From NCBI RefSeq assembly GCF_003096575.1, contig NZ_QEKT01000003.1, positions 62,001 to 126,000 on the forward strand: DNA of 64,000 nucleotides. Direction: 5' to 3'. This stretch comes from Convivina intestini. Lineage in GTDB: Bacteria > Bacillota > Bacilli > Lactobacillales > Lactobacillaceae. The notes below the pieces were generated by a model. That model did not search any database and had not been told where the DNA came from. It was given only the letters and a program-made list of their open reading frames with translations. Every line of letters starts with the position of its first letter. Within the stretch, counting starts at the first letter, position 1. Of the stretch, positions 10,044-17,910 are shown piece by piece. The position numbers and the translations under genes are program-made.

Positions 10044-10074
10044 AACCAGTAAGCTGAATGTTTACTGGTTTTTT
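10044..10074 (+). terminator. Terminator after tRNA-Asn copy 1
   Basis: AACCAGTAA (from 10044) pairs with TTTACTGGTT (10061-10070) across an eight-base loop, followed by T. Confidence 0.85.
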
Positions 10075-10098
10075 CGTATGATAATATCATGAAAATGA

Positions 10099-10127
10099 TT
10101 GACACTTTTATTTAAGCATGGCATAAT
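10099..10127 (+). promoter_or_regulatory. Promoter for tRNA-Asn copy 2 and tRNA-Thr
   Basis: TTGACA (10099-10104), 17-base spacer, CATAAT (10122-10127). Confidence 0.75.
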
Positions 10128-10155
10128 GTAATAGTTGTTTTAAAGACAATATTAT

Positions 10156-10228
10156 TCCGACTTAGCTCAGTTGGTAGAGCACCTGACTGTTAATCAGGTT
10201 GTCGCCGGTTCGAGCCCGGCAGTCGGAG
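10156..10228 (+). tRNA. tRNA-Asn (anticodon GTT), copy 2
   Basis: Identical over all 73 nt to the copy at 9964. Four bases separate it from tRNA-Thr, so the two are probably one transcript. Confidence 0.96.
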
Positions 10229-10232
10229 TATT

Positions 10233-10305
10233 GCCGACGTAGCTCAGTTGGTAGAGCACGGGTATCGTAAACCTGGGGTCGAAGGTTCAAATCCTTTCGT
10301 CGGCA
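10233..10305 (+). tRNA. tRNA-Thr (anticodon CGT)
   Basis: 73 nt. Acceptor GCCGACG/CGTCGGC, anticodon stem CGGGT/ACCTG (one G-T pair) with loop ATCGTAA giving CGT (reads ACG), T arm GAAGG TTCAAAT CCTTT, discriminator A. CCA is not encoded. Confidence 0.94.
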
Positions 10306-10330
10306 TCTAGCACAAATTACGAAATATTAA

Positions 10331-10357
10331 AAAACGCCTTTGTATAGGCGTTTTTAT
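10331..10357 (+). terminator. Terminator after the tRNA pair
   Basis: AAAACGCCT (10331-10339), loop of six, AGGCGTTTT (10346-10354) then T. Near-symmetric A and T runs would let it also serve the leftward gene ending at 10397. Confidence 0.85.
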
Positions 10358-10396
10358 TTGTTTTATGAGCGTGTTAATTTTAATAATCTTTGTACA

Positions 10397-10708
10397 TTAA
10401 AATCTTGGTAAATCGAGTAAGCTATTCTGCTCTTGATATTTGGGATCAGTAGCAATGCTAGTCGCACTTTCAGCCGTGTTTTGGATGACCGGAATCTCTT
10501 CCCCGCTCGCATTAATATAGGAATAGTGATTGCCCCTTTGAATTTCCATGGCAATCCGCTGGACTGACTTAACGATGTTGGTATTTAATCCTAGATAGTG
10601 ATGCATATTTTGATCAGTCACTTCGGCCCCAATTAAAATAGCCTCGTCACCATCTTTAGCTGTTAGTCCCTTTTTGACCCGGACCTTAATAATTTGATAA
10701 TCACTCAT
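10397..10708 (-). CDS. Small conserved protein, possibly DUF3892-like
   Basis: A 103-residue soluble protein without membrane segments. Its ribosome-binding site AAGGAGTTCGATA precedes ATG at 10708. The N-terminal half (SDYQIIKVRVKK, AILIGAEVTD, VKSVQRIAMEI) has the short beta-strand/helix pattern I associate with DUF3892-type proteins; the C-terminal ~25 residues are Ser/Thr/Glu-rich and probably disordered. A monocistronic gene with no functional clue from its neighbours. The family name is a tentative recollection. Confidence 0.7.
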   Translation of the reverse strand: MSDYQIIKVRVKKGLTAKDGDEAILIGAEVTDQNMHHYLGLNTNIVKSVQRIAMEIQRGNHYSYINASGEEIPVIQNTAESATSIATDPKYQEQNSLLDLPRF

Positions 10709-10830
10709 TATCGAACTCCTTTCAAGGTACTTATATTTTATCCTAAAGGACTAGTATAACTGTTATAAATAAGATTAAAATAAAAATGTTACCCTAAAAT
10801 GTCTGAATTTATAATAAGGAGCTAATTAGC

Positions 10831-11298
10831 ATGGATTCAATTTATAGCTTTACTGAAAAGGAAATGAGTGGCCAAACAATTGATTTTAACCAGTACCGGG
10901 GTAAAGTCCTGCTGATTGTAAATACGGCCAGTAAATGCGGCTTAGCACCACAATTAGAAGGCCTAGAAGCCTTATATCAGGAATATCAATCCCAAGGGTT
11001 GGCAATCCTTGGTTTGCCCTCCAATCAATTTCGTCAAGAAATCGCTGCCGATGAAATAAGTCAGTATTGTCAGCTACATTATGGGGTTACTTTTCCTATG
11101 ACCCAACCAGTGCTGGTCAATGGGGAAGGGGAGGATCCGCTTTTTACCTACCTCAAACAGGCCGCAGGGCATGGGCGAATCAAATGGAATTACACGAAAT
11201 TTTTAATTGGGCGCAACGGTCAGATGATTCATCGCTATGCGCCGACTACAGCCCCCGCTAAAATGACAACTGATATCCAAAAAGCTTTAAATAGTTAG
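10831..11298 (+). CDS. Glutathione peroxidase-family thiol peroxidase
   Basis: A 155-residue thioredoxin-fold peroxidase. Catalytic Cys36 (NTASKCGLAP), Gln66 (PSNQF) and Trp119-Asn120 (KWNYTKF) form the family tetrad, with Cys rather than selenocysteine. Cys80 is placed to be the resolving cysteine of the thioredoxin-dependent (TGPx) subtype, so a thioredoxin-like reductant rather than glutathione is inferred. AAGGAG (10816-10821) precedes the ATG. A convergent terminator separates it from speG. Confidence 0.93.
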   Translation: MDSIYSFTEKEMSGQTIDFNQYRGKVLLIVNTASKCGLAPQLEGLEALYQEYQSQGLAILGLPSNQFRQEIAADEISQYCQLHYGVTFPMTQPVLVNGEGEDPLFTYLKQAAGHGRIKWNYTKFLIGRNGQMIHRYAPTTAPAKMTTDIQKALNS

Positions 11299-11300
11299 AA

Positions 11301-11332
11301 AAAAATCCAGCTTATTGTGCGCTGGATTTTTT
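11301..11332. terminator. Bidirectional terminator between gpx and speG
   Basis: AAAATCCAGC and GCTGGATTTT around a nine-base loop, with A and T runs at the two ends. The speG stop codon (11312-11314, minus strand) falls in the loop. Confidence 0.88.
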
Positions 11333-11827
11333 AGTAATAAATTCGGTAAAGAATAGTCCCATTAGGAAACTATCGTGGTAGCAACCTTCCGCAAAATAAT
11401 GCTGGCGTAGTTGACCTTCTTCTTGAAAACCTAATTTTTTATAAATGTGAATGGCGGCTGAATTATCGACATCCACGTATAGATAGATTTTGTGTAAGTT
11501 CAAGACATTAAATGCGTATTCAATCCCTAATTGCATACCCGCTTGGGCTAGTCCCTGTCCCTGATATTGTGGATCAACAATGATTTGAATTTCGGCGTGG
11601 CGATGAATCGTGTCGATTTCAACCAATTCCACAATCCCGGCAAAATCACCCTCAACCTCAATCACAAATCGTCGTTCGGACTGATCTAAAACGTGTCGAT
11701 CGTAGAGAATGCTCAATTCGTCAAAGGAAGTATAAGGTTCCTCGAACCACAAGGCCATCACCGGTCGGGAATTTTGCTGACGGTATAGATGGGGGAGGTC
11801 CTTTTTCTCTAAGGGACGAATATTCAT
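11312..11827 (-). CDS. speG: Spermidine N-acetyltransferase SpeG-like (GNAT)
   Basis: A 171-residue GNAT acetyltransferase. The N-terminus (RPLEKKDLPHLYRQQN, WFEEPYTSFDELSILYD, DQSERRFVIE) and the core (GIVELVEIDTIHRHAEIQI, QGQGLAQ acetyl-CoA loop, NLHKIYLYVD, AIHIYKKLGF) follow Escherichia coli SpeG closely. SpeG acetylates spermidine and spermine with acetyl-CoA, limiting polyamine toxicity. AAGGAG precedes the ATG. It lies downstream of tRNA-Gln on the same strand, but a terminator separates them. Confidence 0.92.
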   Translation of the reverse strand: MNIRPLEKKDLPHLYRQQNSRPVMALWFEEPYTSFDELSILYDRHVLDQSERRFVIEVEGDFAGIVELVEIDTIHRHAEIQIIVDPQYQGQGLAQAGMQLGIEYAFNVLNLHKIYLYVDVDNSAAIHIYKKLGFQEEGQLRQHYFAEGCYHDSFLMGLFFTEFITKKSSAQ

Positions 11828-11848
11828 GATTTTAGGCTCCTTTTTTTA

Positions 11849-11878
11849 GTAAAAAAGACGATATCAATGGATACCGTC
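11849..11878 (-). terminator. Terminator after tRNA-Gln
   Basis: Minus strand GACGGTATC, loop of four, GATATCGTC (11857-11865 with 11870-11878), then T run (A run 11851-11856 on plus). Confidence 0.8.
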
Positions 11879-11885
11879 CTCAATA

Positions 11886-11957
11886 TTGCCCCTGCTGGAT
11901 TCGAACCAGCGCATAGTGGCACCAGAAGCCACCGCCTTACCGCTTGGCCAAGGGGCA
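11886..11957 (-). tRNA. tRNA-Gln (anticodon CTG)
   Basis: 72 nt. Acceptor TGCCCCT/AGGGGCA, D arm GCC...GGC, anticodon stem GTGGC/GCCAC with loop TTCTGGT giving CTG, T arm GCTGG TTCGAAT CCAGC, discriminator A. No encoded CCA. Confidence 0.94.
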
Positions 11958-11969
11958 ATTACTTGATAT

Positions 11970-11998
11970 ATATTACCCGAAAATTAGCTAAATTGCAA
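11970..11998 (-). promoter_or_regulatory. Promoter of tRNA-Gln
   Basis: Minus strand TTGCAA (11998-11993), 17-base spacer, TAATAT (11975-11970). Confidence 0.65.
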
Positions 11999-12034
11999 GC
12001 TGTAAATTTTAGAAATTAGGCAAACTGTCCTTAT

Positions 12035-12063
12035 TTGCCAAAGCAGACTAGACCAATTATAAT
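12035..12063 (+). promoter_or_regulatory. Promoter of the gntR-type regulator gene
   Basis: TTGCCA (12035-12040), 17-base spacer, TATAAT (12058-12063). Confidence 0.7.
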
Positions 12064-12123
12064 GGATTGTGTAATAAGTAACGACTACTTTGAGAGAGTA
12101 GTTAAATTGTGAGGGATAGGATT

Positions 12124-12822
12124 ATGTCTTTACCAAGATATATTGAAATACACAACGAAATTTTGGCTAGAATTACTGCCGGCGAGTGGCAAAAAAATCA
12201 ACGCTTACCTGCTGAAAGGGACTTAGCAGAATCATTTAATGTTTCCCGAATGACTTTGCGTCAGGCCATTCAAACCTTAGTGGATGAAGGGATTTTGGAG
12301 CGAAAAGTTGGTTCTGGTACCTATGTCGCTGAGAAAAAAATATCAGAGCGGGTACTAGGGGTCACTAGTTTTACTGATTTAATGGCTAAAAGTGGTCGCG
12401 TCGCGCAAACTGTAACGGTGAGCTATAAAATCACCATGGCCTCTGCTTCAGAGGTTGAACATTTGCAACTAGATCCTGGGGATGAGGTTCTGGTAATGGA
12501 GCGTTTGCGCTTGGGAGATGACACACCCATCTTGTTAGAGCAAACTACTTTACCGGTAAAGTTAGTCAATAATTTCACCCGTTCTGATTTGACGGAATCA
12601 TTGTATGCCACTTTAATTCAAGCGGGCATTCAACCCGGACATGCTGACCAAACAGTGACAGCTAGCTTGGCCACTGAGCGTTTGGCTGATTTCTTGCAAA
12701 TTAAACGTGGCGATCCAATTTTATCCGTCCGTCAAGTTTCTTATGATCAAAATGATGTTCCTTTCGAATATGTCCGTTCCTACTACGTTGGGGAGCGTTT
12801 TGAATTTAAATTAAGTCGATAA
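12124..12822 (+). CDS. GntR/HutC-family transcriptional regulator (UTRA domain)
   Basis: A 232-residue repressor-type protein. N-terminal winged helix (RLPAERDLAESFNVSRMTLRQAI, ILERKVGSGTYV) and C-terminal UTRA effector domain beginning about residue 90 (VLMERLRLGDDTPILLE; FEYVRSYYVGERFEF at the end). This is the HutC subfamily, which commonly senses sugar phosphates or amines; the effector cannot be read. ATG 12124 is preferred over GTG 12109 because GAGGG (12111-12115) is its ribosome-binding site. It stands alone between tRNA-Gln and the convergent metI, so its target genes are not evident. Confidence 0.9.
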   Translation: MSLPRYIEIHNEILARITAGEWQKNQRLPAERDLAESFNVSRMTLRQAIQTLVDEGILERKVGSGTYVAEKKISERVLGVTSFTDLMAKSGRVAQTVTVSYKITMASASEVEHLQLDPGDEVLVMERLRLGDDTPILLEQTTLPVKLVNNFTRSDLTESLYATLIQAGIQPGHADQTVTASLATERLADFLQIKRGDPILSVRQVSYDQNDVPFEYVRSYYVGERFEFKLSR

Positions 12823-12854
12823 AAAAGGCTGTGCTTATGCACAGCCTTTTTTTT
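12821..12854. terminator. Bidirectional terminator between gntR-type gene and metI
   Basis: AAAAAAGGCTGTGC, loop TTAT, GCACAGCCTTTTTT: a 14-bp perfect stem between convergent genes. Confidence 0.92.
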
Positions 12855-13548
12855 ATTTATGATTTAAGCGTTTGGCTAACCAGTCACCAACCAGTTGGAC
12901 GATCAGCACAAAGATTAGAACTAATAGCGTTGCTACCACGGTTGTATCGGTTGCAAAGCGGTTATAGCCGTAGGAAATCGCCATGTTTCCTAAACCACCA
13001 GCCCCAATGGCACCGGCCATGGCAGTCAAACCAATCAGACTAATTAAAGTCACGGTCGAAACTCGGATAATTTCTGAACGACCTTCACGGAAATAAACCC
13101 CAAAGACAATGTCAGTAAAAGTGGCCCCAATTGATTGAGCGGCTTCGACAATACCATGATCAACTTCACTAAGGGCAACTTGAATTTGACGGGCATAGAA
13201 GGGAAATACCCCCAAGGATAGTGGTACTAAGGCAGCCGCGGTACCAATCTGGGTACCGACAATGGCTTTAGTAACTGGTGCAATGAAAGCCAATAAAATA
13301 ATAAAGGGGACAGCTCGGAAAATGGAAACAACTTTATCCAAAATCCAGTATAGTGTTCGGTTAGGAGTAATGCCATCAGGGGCAGTTACAATTAGACCGA
13401 TACCAAAGATTAGGCCTAAAATACCACCAAAAATTGCTGACCAAAAGGTCATATAAATGGTTTGAACAATGGCGGTCCACCAACCGGTATCACCAGTCCA
13501 GCCTTGATAGATTACATTGGGGAAGGTTTGTGAAATCCAATTACTCAT
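12853..13548 (-). CDS. metI: Methionine ABC transporter permease MetI
   Basis: A 231-residue inner-membrane permease with about five hydrophobic helices and the BPD-transporter EAA-loop region ([27 protein letters not shown]). It forms the channel of the MetNIQ importer. Its ATG overlaps the end of metN by four bases, indicating coupled translation. It is the last gene of the T-box-controlled leftward operon. Confidence 0.95.
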   Translation of the reverse strand: MSNWISQTFPNVIYQGWTGDTGWWTAIVQTIYMTFWSAIFGGILGLIFGIGLIVTAPDGITPNRTLYWILDKVVSIFRAVPFIILLAFIAPVTKAIVGTQIGTAAALVPLSLGVFPFYARQIQVALSEVDHGIVEAAQSIGATFTDIVFGVYFREGRSEIIRVSTVTLISLIGLTAMAGAIGAGGLGNMAISYGYNRFATDTTVVATLLVLIFVLIVQLVGDWLAKRLNHK

Positions 13549-14630
13549 AGGGCATGTGATCCTTTCAATATTTCTACGTTAACCCCAGCCTGCGCTAACT
13601 GAGCGACACCAGCGGTTAATTTGTCCTGCTCACCAGTTAAAATAACTAGCAGGGAGCCAACTTCGGTTCCTTGTAAAATTTCAATATCGCCATATAGAAT
13701 ATTGGCGATAATTTGGTACTGTCGATATAATCCAGCGATTAAAGGTTCGTTTGTATTACTACCAGTGTAGGTTAGTCGGGCAAAAATTTGGTTTGCTTGT
13801 AGGTTTTGAACCAGCGCTTGCTGGCTGACCGTGGCAATTGCCTGATCTAAGTTAGTGGCAGTTTCGATAAATTCCTTGGTTAATTGCTCTTGGGGATTGG
13901 CAAAGATATCTAGTAGGGAGCCTCGCTCAATGATTTGCCCATTTTGCATAACGGCAACCTTATTGGCAATCTCCTTAACGGCCTGCATTTCGTGGGTAAT
14001 TAGGAGAATGGTTAAACCGTATTCTTGGTTTAATTTTTTTAAAAGACCTAAAATTTGATTAGTCGTTTTAGGATCTAGGGCTGAAGTAGCTTCATCGGAA
14101 ATTAAAATTTCAGGATCATTGGCTAGTGCCCGGGCAATGGCGACCCGTTGTTTTTGTCCACCCGAAAGTTGGGAAGGATATTGTTGTGAGCGGTCGCTGA
14201 GTTCGACCAACTTTAAGAGTTCATCAACCTTATCGGCCTTTTGGGTATCTGATAACTTGGCGTGTTCCAAAGCAAAGGCTACGTTTTCAGCGACAGTCCG
14301 CTCATTTAGCAGATTAAAATGTTGGAAAATCATGCCAATTTTACGACGCTTTTGCCGTAATTGATTACTATTAATAATTTTGGCGTGGTTTTGATTATCT
14401 TGACCGTCAAAAAAAGTACTGTTTTGAACGACTACCTGGCCACTAGTAGGGACTTGGAGTAAATTAACCGTCCGAACCAGGGTTGATTTACCAGCACCAG
14501 AATAACCGACAACCCCGTAAATATCACCGGGTTCAACCTCCAAGGAGACATTTTGAACGGCTTGGATGGTTTTGTTTTTTTGCCGGAAGGTGACATTAAT
14601 ATTTTTTAAAGAAATGATTGATTCAGTCAT
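13545..14630 (-). CDS. metN: Methionine ABC transporter ATP-binding protein MetN
   Basis: A 361-residue ATPase: Walker [10 protein letters not shown], signature [14 protein letters not shown], Walker B region [13 protein letters not shown], and a C-terminal ~100-residue NIL/ACT-like domain that senses methionine for trans-inhibition in the family. ATG 14630 fits homologous N-termini ([15 protein letters not shown]). An in-frame GTG at 14654 lies just after GAAAGGAAA, but only two bases away. Between that ribosome-binding site and ATG 14630 lies the palindrome GTGCCCGCCGGCAC (14641-14654), which could fold and shorten the distance. Confidence 0.93.
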   Translation of the reverse strand: MTESIISLKNINVTFRQKNKTIQAVQNVSLEVEPGDIYGVVGYSGAGKSTLVRTVNLLQVPTSGQVVVQNSTFFDGQDNQNHAKIINSNQLRQKRRKIGMIFQHFNLLNERTVAENVAFALEHAKLSDTQKADKVDELLKLVELSDRSQQYPSQLSGGQKQRVAIARALANDPEILISDEATSALDPKTTNQILGLLKKLNQEYGLTILLITHEMQAVKEIANKVAVMQNGQIIERGSLLDIFANPQEQLTKEFIETATNLDQAIATVSQQALVQNLQANQIFARLTYTGSNTNEPLIAGLYRQYQIIANILYGDIEILQGTEVGSLLVILTGEQDKLTAGVAQLAQAGVNVEILKGSHAL

Positions 14631-14666
14631 AGTATAAAATGTGCCGGCGGGCACTTTCCTTTCATG

Positions 14667-15992
14667 TTATTGGTAACTAGCGATGAGCGCTTTCATTAAT
14701 TGAATATGTTCTTGATAATCAGTTAGGCGAATATTTTCGTTGGGCGCGTGATCACGGGATTGACTATTACCAACACCAAAACCGACAATCGGCGCTGGAA
14801 TGGCATCATGGACATAAGCCATCGGACCAGTTCCTGCTGAAGTTGGCATAATCACTGGGGGAGTTGGATAAATATTTTGCGCCTGGTCAATGACCTTTAA
14901 AATATTTTCATTAGACATATCACTACGATAACCGAGTTGGCTTAAGGTTTCTTCGATAATTAAATCTGTAAAGCCGGCTTGATTAAGCTGGGTTCGGATT
15001 TGATCTAAGACAACTTGAGGTGTCATTCCTGGAACTAAGCGAACATCGAGTTTGGCGCTAGCTTGGTGGGGTAGAATTGTTTTAACGCCGGGACCTTGGT
15101 AGCCACTGGCAAAACCTTCTATATTGAGAGTTGGTTCAAAATAGAGCCGGTATTTTAATTCTTGATCAGAAAGTTGAGTTAATTGCCCAGCATCCAAGCC
15201 TAAACTTTGGGCTAATTCCTGACGATTGAAAGGAATTTGATTCACTAAGTCAAGTTCACGTTGATTGGGTTTTTGGGCAGTTTGATTAAAGTTTGGAATT
15301 TGAATCTGTCCGGTTTGAGCACGTAGGCAATTTAGCCCAGCAATCAACCGCCAGGTGGCTGAATTGATGATGCCGGCCCAGGAGGAATGGAGATCATCTT
15401 GACCAGTTTGACTGCTGATATTAAACGTAACAATGCCTTTATTACCGCCAATAATTTCTAGCTGACCCTGACTATTTTTATTGCCCGATTCCCAAATGGT
15501 TAAATCAGCCTGTAAGTCAGGATGTTTAGCTAAATAATCATCTAAATGTAAGGAAGCGGATTCTTCGGCACCTTCAACGATAAAAGTTATATTAACTGGG
15601 AGAACATCGAATTCATCCAAGTATTGGGCTAAAGCGGTTATTCGTGCGGTTAGGTTACCCTTATCATCATTAACGCCCCGGCCAAAGAGAAAATCACCCG
15701 CTTGGCGTAACTGCCAAGGGTCACTTTCCCATAAATCTAGTGGTTCCGCCGGTTGGACATCATAATGGTTATAAATCAATAAAGTTTTCGCATCCGGTTT
15801 AGGACTGTGAAATTGGGCAATCACTAATGGTGCGAAGTAGGTATTATCAACTGCAACTTGACCACCTAGTTCAATAAAAGCCCGAGCAATTAATTGGGCA
15901 GTTTCAGGTAGGTGGCGACGCTGGGCGGAAACCGAAGGAATGGCCACTAAGTCTTTTAATAAATGGAGGTATTTATCTTGAATAGTTGGCAT
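14667..15992 (-). CDS. M20-family metallopeptidase (dipeptidase/deacylase) within the met operon
   Basis: A 441-residue M20/M25/M40 zinc peptidase. Metal ligands are recognisable: IYNHYDVQP, GRGVNDDKGNLTARI, and EGAEESAS; the dimerisation (lid) domain follows around residues 190-310. Such enzymes cleave dipeptides or N-acylated amino acids. Its place between metQ and metN suggests release of methionine from imported peptides or N-acyl-methionine, but the substrate is inferred only from context. It is read with metQ, 36 bases upstream, and metN. Confidence 0.9.
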   Translation of the reverse strand: MPTIQDKYLHLLKDLVAIPSVSAQRRHLPETAQLIARAFIELGGQVAVDNTYFAPLVIAQFHSPKPDAKTLLIYNHYDVQPAEPLDLWESDPWQLRQAGDFLFGRGVNDDKGNLTARITALAQYLDEFDVLPVNITFIVEGAEESASLHLDDYLAKHPDLQADLTIWESGNKNSQGQLEIIGGNKGIVTFNISSQTGQDDLHSSWAGIINSATWRLIAGLNCLRAQTGQIQIPNFNQTAQKPNQRELDLVNQIPFNRQELAQSLGLDAGQLTQLSDQELKYRLYFEPTLNIEGFASGYQGPGVKTILPHQASAKLDVRLVPGMTPQVVLDQIRTQLNQAGFTDLIIEETLSQLGYRSDMSNENILKVIDQAQNIYPTPPVIMPTSAGTGPMAYVHDAIPAPIVGFGVGNSQSRDHAPNENIRLTDYQEHIQLMKALIASYQ

Positions 15993-16028
15993 AGGAACCT
16001 TTCTGCTACTTTAATCGTAAACTACAAT

Positions 16029-16868
16029 TTACTTCTTATAATCCCACACGGTTACTTCGGCACCATGGTAGTTCTTTTCGACTAATTCCTTGGTTTTGGC
16101 CGTTTGAATGGACTTAACGACATTTTTATAAGTTTGGTTGTTTTCATCCTTTTTATTAGCAGCGATGAAATTGAAGAACTGGGTCGTATTTTTATTCAAA
16201 CCTTCGACGTAAATGGCTGAGTTGAAATCAATTTTAGCTGACTTGGCGAAATTGGTATTAATAACTGCTCCGGCGAATTTGGGATCTTTCAATGACTTAG
16301 CCGTTTGTGAGGCATCAACGGCCGTAATCTTCAAGTTCTTAGGATTTTCGGTAATATCTTGAGTAGTTGCCTTGTTGGTATCCTTTAACTTAATCAAACC
16401 GGCTTCGGCTAATAAGTGTAGGCCACGATTTTCATTGGTCACATCGTTGGCAACGGCAATCTGATCACCATTATTAAAATCATTGATGTTCTTATAATTA
16501 CTAGAGTAAAGGCGCAGAGGTGTGGTCCAAGTGTCCCCGATGGAAACGATGTCAGACTTGTTAGCTTTATTCCAATTTTCCAAGAAAGGATAGTTTTGGA
16601 AGGCGTTTAAATCAATATCGTGATTGGCCAATGCCTTGTTAGGCTGAGAGTAGTCATTAAACTTAACTGTTTTTAGAGTAATGCCGTACTTTTCTTTGGC
16701 CGTTTTGATGGCGCTGTCCCAAATTTCATCTTCACTTTGATCACCGGCCATGACCCCGATTTTGACGGTTTTATTAACATCTTGGGGATGGTTGAAAAAA
16801 CTGAAGTAGCCGGCAATAGCGATACAGATAACTACTAAACTGGTAATGATTTTAGATTTCTTGCTCAT
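16029..16868 (-). CDS. metQ: Methionine-binding protein MetQ (NlpA family) without lipobox
   Basis: A 279-residue NlpA-family substrate-binding protein: KIGVMAGDQSEDEIWDSA, LNAFQNYPFLENWN, VANDVTNENRGLHLL and AGAVINTNFA are family landmarks. It delivers methionine to MetNI. The N-terminus is a hydrophobic helix at about residues 8-26, but the single cysteine (Cys15, context SLVVICIAIAG) lacks a permitted -1 residue for lipidation, so an uncleaved membrane anchor is inferred instead of a lipoprotein. GAGGAG precedes the start. It is the first gene after the T-box leader. Confidence 0.93.
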   Translation of the reverse strand: MSKKSKIITSLVVICIAIAGYFSFFNHPQDVNKTVKIGVMAGDQSEDEIWDSAIKTAKEKYGITLKTVKFNDYSQPNKALANHDIDLNAFQNYPFLENWNKANKSDIVSIGDTWTTPLRLYSSNYKNINDFNNGDQIAVANDVTNENRGLHLLAEAGLIKLKDTNKATTQDITENPKNLKITAVDASQTAKSLKDPKFAGAVINTNFAKSAKIDFNSAIYVEGLNKNTTQFFNFIAANKKDENNQTYKNVVKSIQTAKTKELVEKNYHGAEVTVWDYKK

Positions 16869-16904
16869 ATTCTTTTCTCCTCAATAGTAAACAACTTAGG
16901 TAAC

Positions 16905-17155
16905 AAAAAAATCGCTCCTGTAGGATATACAGAAGCGATTTACGCGTTACCATTCTGAGATTTCGCTGCCTGATTACTCAAACAACTGCTCACTAACCAT
17001 CGGGCATCGGGAGATGATCCTAGCCGAATGGTGTGCCGGGTAACGAGGGCCAATCCGTCATATGCTAAACGGTAAACCGATTCGCACATGCCAATCACAG
17101 ATCATTTTCACTAACGCCCGCATGTCATCTCTCATCAACCGGTGACTTTCTGATT
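16905..17155 (-). ncRNA. Methionine-specific T-box riboswitch upstream of metQ
   Basis: Read on the minus strand: a Stem I region with a specifier loop GTGAAAATGATC, where ATG (plus 17103-17105) followed by A is the Met specifier; the T-box motif GAATGGTAACGCG (plus 16943-16955), whose TGGT (16949-16952) can pair with an ACCA-ended tRNA with discriminator A; then a terminator with 13-bp arms (plus 16910-16922 and 16928-16940) and a U run. Uncharged tRNA-Met should stabilise the antiterminator and switch on the whole metQ-peptidase-metN-metI operon. Confidence 0.9.
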
Positions 17156-17205
17156 TTTGTTGGTTAGTTACTTTTCTGCTCAACTTGTTTGTTACATGTA
17201 GGTAC

Positions 17206-17234
17206 ATCTTAATCACATTTATTAAAATTGTCAA
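17206..17234 (-). promoter_or_regulatory. Promoter of the T-box/metQ operon
   Basis: Minus strand TTGACA (17234-17229), 17-base spacer, TAAGAT (17211-17206), about 50 bases before the leader structure. Confidence 0.8.
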
Positions 17235-17292
17235 ATTATTTTTTAGAATAGTTATAGAATAAAGTTAATAATATCTGTTTGAGGGTTAGTAA

Positions 17293-17865
17293 ATGACAAT
17301 TTTAAAAGAGAATCAATATTATTATAAAACTGATTTACAGACTATTTGTCGCCAATATGGTTGGCCTACTAGTGGGACTAAAGCACAACTTTTAGCCCGC
17401 ATTGAATCCGATGGTAGACAGGAAATCAATCAAATTACCTCCAGCCATAAAGCAGAACTAACCGTAGACCAAATTTCACCAGAAATGCCGCTGATTAATT
17501 CGGGCTTTTCCTTCAATCAAGTGGTACGAGATTACTTTACTAATTATTATCAGGTGGATAATTTTCATTTCACTAAACAAATGGCGACCTTGCGTCGTTT
17601 AGCTCAAAAGAATCAGGATGCAAGTATTTGTGTTTCTGATTTAATGGATATTTATGAAGGCAAGCGTTTTGGTAGCCTAAATGATGAAGATGAGGCTAGC
17701 TATCAATGGAATAATTTTGTTCATGATTTTTTTGCTGACAGTAGTTTGCCAGTTGAAAAAAATTTGCGTTTGGCGGCTCAGCTGTGGTATTTCGTGAAGA
17801 CTCGTCCGCAGGAGAATTCTTATACCAGTGATTTATGGCGTCAGTATCAAGCCCAACAAAAATAA
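17293..17865 (+). CDS. SAP-domain protein of unknown function
   Basis: A 190-residue soluble protein. Residues about 9-40 (YKTDLQTICRQYGWPTSGTKAQLLARIE) fit a SAP helix-extended-helix motif, a small nucleic-acid-binding fold. The rest (NQVVRDYFTNYY, RRLAQKNQDASICVSDLMDIYEG, WFVKTRP-like C-terminus) is helical and I do not recognise it. GAGGG at 17281-17285 precedes ATG. It is divergent from the met operon and upstream of the manganese riboswitch, with no operon partner. A nucleic-acid role is inferred from the SAP motif only. Confidence 0.8.
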   Translation: MTILKENQYYYKTDLQTICRQYGWPTSGTKAQLLARIESDGRQEINQITSSHKAELTVDQISPEMPLINSGFSFNQVVRDYFTNYYQVDNFHFTKQMATLRRLAQKNQDASICVSDLMDIYEGKRFGSLNDEDEASYQWNNFVHDFFADSSLPVEKNLRLAAQLWYFVKTRPQENSYTSDLWRQYQAQQK

Positions 17866-17895
17866 TTGTCTTATTGGCGAACAATCTGATAGAAT
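17866..17895 (+). promoter_or_regulatory. Promoter of the riboswitch/P-type ATPase unit
   Basis: TTGTCT (17866-17871), 18-base spacer, TAGAAT (17890-17895); it begins right after the preceding stop codon. Confidence 0.6.
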
Positions 17896-17910
17896 AAAGT
17901 TATAGTAAAT

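Larger units (their letters stand above)
9962..10232 (+). repeat. Two 79-bp direct repeats containing tRNA-Asn
   Basis: The copies at 9962-10040 and 10154-10232 are identical and extend beyond the tRNA by two bases on the 5' side and four (TATT) on the 3' side. Each copy has its own promoter, so this looks like an old duplication of a small expression unit whose flanks have diverged. Confidence 0.85.

Noticed and set aside
10810-10815. TATAAT just before gpx
   Set aside because: Transcription from it would begin at or after the ribosome-binding site (10816-10821), so it is probably not the functional -10.
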